Shown: piece by piece, positions 23,624-26,739 of the stretch
How the letters are laid out: each line of letters begins with the position of its first letter
Numbering within the stretch: the first letter of the stretch is position 1
Source of the DNA: SURF-13 sp038924245
GTDB taxonomy: Bacteria; Pseudomonadota; Gammaproteobacteria; SURF-13
Direction: 5' to 3'
Length of the DNA: 26,739 nucleotides
Assembly (NCBI GenBank): GCA_038924245.1
Contig: JBCKVB010000019.1
Span: 1 to 26,739 of the forward strand
The notes under the pieces: generated by a model
What the model was told of the DNA's origin: nothing
The model's input: only the letters and a program-made list of their open reading frames with translations
The model's database searches: none
Program-made: the position numbers and the translations under genes

Positions 23624-24723
23624 TCAGAAGTCGTGGTTGATGCCGATGGAGAAGGTGGACGGATCCTTCCCTGTGTTGGGCTTAGCCGCGCCGCTGGAAC
23701 CGCCCGTGCCCAAGCCATACTGCGCAGCGCTTTCGTTGTCAGTGCTGGCATACAGAGCGTAGAGGGTGGTGCGTTTGGAGAGCGCGTGATCCAGACCCAG
23801 CACATACCAGTCCGCGCCGGTGTTGCTGGCGACATCGTTGTCATCGACCTGGGCGTAGGCGATCTTGAAGGTGTTGCTGTCCATTTTGTGCGACAGCGCC
23901 AGGTACCATGCATTGCGGTCAAACGCGCTTGCTATGTTGTCCTCCGACAGCGCTTCGTATACCAGGCCCAGCTTGGTTTTGTCGTGGTTGAATAGGTAGC
24001 TCAAGCCGAATGTCAGGCCGTCCGTGTCATTACCGCCCGCGCCGTCCGTGGTGTCATTATCGTGTTTCTCGTAGGCCACGCCGGCGTAATAGGGACCGTT
24101 TTCATAGGTGGCGTTCATGCTGCATCTGTCCCGTTTCACCGCACCGTTCTCATCAGGACGGTAGGCGGCCATAAATTGAAACCCGTTCATCTTCGGGCTC
24201 CAGTAGTTGATGCTGTCCGGCTCGCGCTCGTTAAACGGTGTTTTCGTAGTGCTGATGCTGCCGATGATGGCGTTAAAGTCGCCCATGCTGTCGTTGGAGA
24301 CATCCAGTTTGCCGGTGGCAAGCTTGTAAGGATTGTCCGTGACACCCAACACCAGTGTGCCGAAACCACCCGCGAGGCCTACGTAGCTGTTGCGCGCGGT
24401 GCCAAACAGTATGCCCGGCCCCGCCGTTGTACCGATTCCCCCGGTACCGATGGTGTCTCCCGTGCCGTTATCCATGCTGACCAAGGTTTCCATTTGGAAG
24501 ATCGCCTTCAACCCATTGCCTAAATCTTCCACCCCCTTGAAACCAAAACGTGAACTGTTGCTGGAAATGCTGGTGAGATCATTGCCGCCGTGATCCGTCA
24601 TGTCCACAGACATGCGCGCCTTGCCGTAAATCTTGTAGGCATCGCTCGCCTGTGCCGCAAACGGCGCCGCGCACAGCGCCGTGATGAGCGCTGCATATAG
24701 TTTTTATGTGGATGCTGCTTCAT
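23624..24723 (-). pseudogene. Outer-membrane porin with frameshift in signal peptide
   Basis: General porin of the Gram-negative trimeric type. The mature part (YKIYGKARMSVDMTDHGG onward) contains SSRFGFKGVEDLGNGLKA, YVGLAGGFGTLVLG and the C-terminal strand FSIGINHDF, ending in Phe as outer-membrane barrels do. Start ATG 24723 has AGAAGAG seven bases upstream and reads MKQHPHKN. The rest of the signal peptide (LYAALITALCAAPFAAQA) is in another frame. Adding one A to the five-A run at 24701-24705 would join them as MKQHPHKKLYAALITAL. As sequenced the gene is off: the longest open frame begins at ATG 24613 without a signal. It may be a sequencing error, a phase-variable tract or real decay. Pho-box-like repeats lie upstream. 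Confidence 0.85.
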
Positions 24724-24828
24724 GTGCGTACTCTTCTTGAGTCTTGGTTTTTATTAGCCTAATCCGCAGCGCTAAACCGGTGTCCGGCTCGCAGCCTCAA
24801 AACCGTGGGCGTAGATTGCCGGGGTCAT

Positions 24829-24857
24829 GTTACAGAAAAATGAACAAGCTGTTACAG
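24829..24857 (-). promoter_or_regulatory. Pho-box-like direct repeats upstream of porin
   Basis: On the minus strand CTGTAAC (24857-24851) and CTGTAAC (24835-24829) are exactly 22 bases apart, with a weak copy TGTTCAT in the middle register at 11 bases. PhoB sites are CTGTCAT-like 7-mers repeated every 11 bases. The array is about 106 bases before the porin ATG. No good -10 is seen at the expected distance. Confidence 0.5.
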
Positions 24858-24937
24858 GATAGATAAATTTACCAGTTCCGGAAATTTGCGGCATGAAAGT
24901 TCAAGCCGCGCCGCGCATCCGCTGAAAATTCATCCGC

Positions 24938-24971
24938 GTGTCATTTCCCTGTCACGCGTCATACGCATAAT
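24938..24971 (+). promoter_or_regulatory. PhoB-dependent promoter candidate, rightward
   Basis: GTGTCAT-TTCC-CTGTCAC (24938-24955) matches the Pho-box direct repeat at six and seven of seven positions. CATAAT (24966-24971, five of six to TATAAT) follows after ten bases, the usual arrangement where the Pho box replaces the -35. Predicted start near 24978. Confidence 0.65.
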
Positions 24972-25135
24972 ATGTGCCGTTAACGTTTTTTTACCGCTTT
25001 CATACAACCCATAAGAGGACATGGACAACATGACACCGGCTTCATAGTGCCCGCACGGTATGATTCCGGCGCCAGGGCGGGGTTTGCCAGTTGGAATTGT
25101 TTCCGCGCAAAACTTGACCTATGATAGGATCAAAC

Positions 25136-26426
25136 ATGGCTACTTACCGTGCTGAGCAGCACGCCCTCCCTTCCGCCGAGCAGACGGAAGCGCATTGGGC
25201 GCAGGCCAAGACTCTCCATGACATCATGGAGCGGCGGCTGCTCACTGCTTTGTTTCAGCCCATCGTCGCAACCTCATTTACGGTTATGAAGCCCTGATCC
25301 GCGCCCCCCCGGACAGCGTGCTGCACACGCCGGATAATTTGTTGACACCGCGCTGCGCACCGGCCAACTCTCCAGGCTTGATCTGCTGTGCCGTCAAATC
25401 GCCTTACAGTCTTATAAAGAACAAGGGCTGACCGGCAAGCTGTTTCTGAATATCAATCCCGCCAGCCTCCTGCAACCCGACTTCAAACCGGGGCTCACCC
25501 TGCAACACATGGCGGAACTGGGAATCGCACCGGAGCAGGTGGTGATGGAGATCACCGAGCATACCCCGATACACGACTATACGATATTGCACAACGCGGC
25601 GTTGCACTACAAAACCATGGGGCTGGAGGCGGCTATTGATGACCTGGGCGCGGGCTATTCTGGTCTGCGCCTGTGGTCGGAGCTGCGCCCCGACTATGTA
25701 AAGATAGACCTGCACTTCGTGCAGGGCATCCACGAAGACGTGGTTAAACGCAAGTTCGTGCAGTCCATCCATGAAATCGCGCAGACGCTGAATTGCAAGG
25801 TGATCGCGGAGGGTATAGAAACCAAAGAGGAGTATCTCGCGATTCTGGAACTCGGCATCCCGATGGGGCAGGGCTACTATTTCGCCCGCCCCCATGCCAT
25901 CGCGCCCCGGCTGCTGTCACAGGGCGTGGTGACGGCCGGGCGTACACGCAACACGCACTTTCACCTGCGCAGTTCACAGCGTTTCAGCACCACGGCGGCG
26001 CTCATCACGGAGCGCGCGCCAGTCCGCCCCGATGTGCCGTTCCAGGAAGTAGGCGAGTTATTTTGCGGCGCACCGCACCTGAACTCCATACCCGTGGTGC
26101 GCGAGGATAATGTGCCGGTCGGCCTGGTGCGGCGCAACGAGTTCATGAACGTGTTCGCCAGTCGCTATAGGCGCGAGCTGCACAGCAAGAAACCCGTCGC
26201 GCGTTTCATGGACAAAAAACCCCTGATCGCGGATCAAAACCTGTCTCTGGAGAAGCTGAGCAAGCTCGTCACCAGCGAATCGGAGCTGCGGATGAGCGAT
26301 GAGTTCATCATCGCCGCGCGCGCCGGTGAAATCAAGCACCAGGCCAAGAGCCTGAGCGGCAACAGCCTGTTCATAGACTGCCGCACGGCGGAACATTCAG
26401 CCGACCAGTTGCCGCTGCTAAACTAA
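25136..26426 (+). pseudogene. EAL-CBS cyclic-di-GMP phosphodiesterase, two frameshifts, GGDEF absent
   Basis: From ATG 25136 (AGGA six bases upstream) the frame encodes MATYRAEQHALPSAEQ to FQPIV, then shifts. Frame 2 (about 25267-25341) encodes YGYEALIRAPPDS with the EAL motif. Frame 3 (about 25342-26426) carries the rest: NINPASL, VVMEITEHT, IDDLGAGYSGL, YVKIDLHFV, VIAEGIET and GQGYYFARP, then paired CBS domains (about 26010-26330; SIPVVREDNVPVGLVRR, ARFMDKKPLI). Each shift equals one missing base, near 25267 and 25341. Relatives of this architecture usually end in a GGDEF domain; here the frame stops after the CBS part with an unrecognised tail. If repaired, the catalytic EAL residues are intact. 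Errors in the sequence or true decay are both possible. Confidence 0.8.
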
Positions 26427-26478
26427 CGGGAAAGTCCGGCCATGGCTCTTTTCCGGTAACCCGCCAAAACCCCCGGCC

Positions 26479-26512
26479 CTGTAACACAACTGTAATAGTT
26501 TTACACTTTAAT
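26479..26512 (+). promoter_or_regulatory. PhoB-dependent promoter candidate ahead of IS30-type element
   Basis: CTGTAAC-ACAA-CTGTAAT (26479-26496) is a Pho-box direct repeat with 11-base period, followed after ten bases by TTTAAT (26507-26512, five of six to TATAAT). This is the same geometry as the candidate at 24938. It points into the insertion element, so its natural target gene is probably displaced. Confidence 0.6.
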
Positions 26513-26529
26513 AGTCATTCAATATGAAC

Positions 26530-26739
26530 GGCGCGCTCTAACTCCAAGTGCAACATTCTTTCATGGGAGAATGCTGCATGCCAAAAGAATACAAACACCT
26601 CACATTGGATGACCGTACGTTGATTCAAACACAGCTCCAGCAAGGATTCAAACCTGCGGCCATTGCAGCAAGTCTGGGGCGGCCTCGCTCTTGCGTCTCA
26701 CGTGAACTTGCCCGCAATGGCTGGAAGGCGCCGCTTGCC
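26530..26739 (+). mobile_element. Left end of IS30-family insertion sequence
   Basis: The transposase start is inside, and the ACTCCAAGTGCAACATTC stretch just upstream (about 26541-26558) resembles the GTTGCACTTGGA-type terminal inverted repeats of IS30 relatives. The exact left boundary and the target duplication cannot be set because the right end lies outside the window. Confidence 0.55.
26578..26739 (+). CDS. IS30-family transposase (5' part, runs off window)
   Basis: The first 54 codons, open to the window edge, from ATG 26578 with GGAG eight bases upstream. They encode the N-terminal helix-turn-helix of IS30 transposases: YKHLTLDDRTLIQTQLQQG, then FKPAAIAASLGRPRSCVSRE and LARNGW. The DDE catalytic domain is beyond the window. 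It supplies a likely cause for rearrangement in the EAL-Pho region next to it. Confidence 0.9.
   Translation, partial: MPKEYKHLTLDDRTLIQTQLQQGFKPAAIAASLGRPRSCVSRELARNGWKAPLA

Larger units (their letters stand above)
24724..25135. other. 412-bp intergenic region between divergent porin and EAL genes
   Basis: No gene of recognisable length. It holds Pho-box-like repeats towards the porin (24829-24857), a strong Pho-box promoter candidate pointing right (24938-24971), an eight-codon open frame at 25021-25047 (MDNMTPAS) preceded by AAGAGGAC, and a possible sigma70 -10 TATGAT (25120-25125) just before the EAL start. The rightward Pho promoter has no long open frame directly after it. Confidence 0.6.

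Noticed and set aside
25021..25047. Eight-codon frame MDNMTPAS after the Pho promoter as a gene
   Set aside because: Too short to support as a gene, and AAGAGGAC is too close to the first ATG; mentioned only as possible leader or remnant.

Overview
The window reads as chromosome of a GC-rich Gram-negative bacterium, most likely a gammaproteobacterium. The order yebC-ruvC-ruvA-ruvB-ybgC-tolQ-tolR-tolA-tolB and the order thiS-thiG-trmB are both typical of that class. Near-perfect FNR/Anr boxes and Pho boxes fit the same group. Species cannot be named from sequence alone.

Layout. Positions 1-7469 (minus strand) hold housekeeping genes: a beta-CASP metallo-hydrolase, yebC, the Holliday-junction genes ruvC, ruvA and ruvB, the thioesterase ybgC, and the Tol envelope system (tolQ, tolR, tolA and the 5' part of tolB, cut by the window edge). 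Two palindromic intergenic repeats flank ruvB. Positions 7525-19097 form a coherent accessory block. A perfect FNR-type box (7525-7538) lies between the beta-CASP gene and a rightward pair (alpha/beta hydrolase, host-attachment-family protein). A second perfect box (16598-16611) lies between phosphoketolase (rightward) and a leftward five-gene operon: glucan phosphorylase, acetate kinase, a lipoprotein hydrolase, a ceramidase-like membrane protein, and a three-domain acyl ligase-ACP-acyltransferase. A frameshifted RelE-like toxin remnant sits at the 3' end of that operon.

Positions 19159-21817 carry trmB, read in frame into a mobile-element BRO-N gene, then thiG and thiS. Positions 20731-22210 hold three related AGAGAAAAG/CTTTTCTCTT intergenic elements, two of which tightly bracket a tRNA-Gly(CCC). 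A sterol-desaturase-family gene and a SixA phosphatase follow. From 23.6 kb on is a region of decay and phosphate control: a porin with a one-base frameshift in its signal peptide, three Pho-box candidates, an EAL-CBS c-di-GMP phosphodiesterase gene with two frameshifts and no GGDEF domain, and the start of an IS30-family transposase at the right edge.

How the genes work together. Glucan phosphorylase releases glucose-1-phosphate from glycogen, phosphoketolase cleaves a sugar phosphate to acetyl phosphate, and acetate kinase converts that to acetate and ATP. Placing both operons around one FNR box suggests a substrate-level ATP route for oxygen limitation. The three lipid-type genes downstream of acetate kinase look like an acyl-chain release and re-esterification cassette under the same control. 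That link is inference, and it is the most novel candidate system here.
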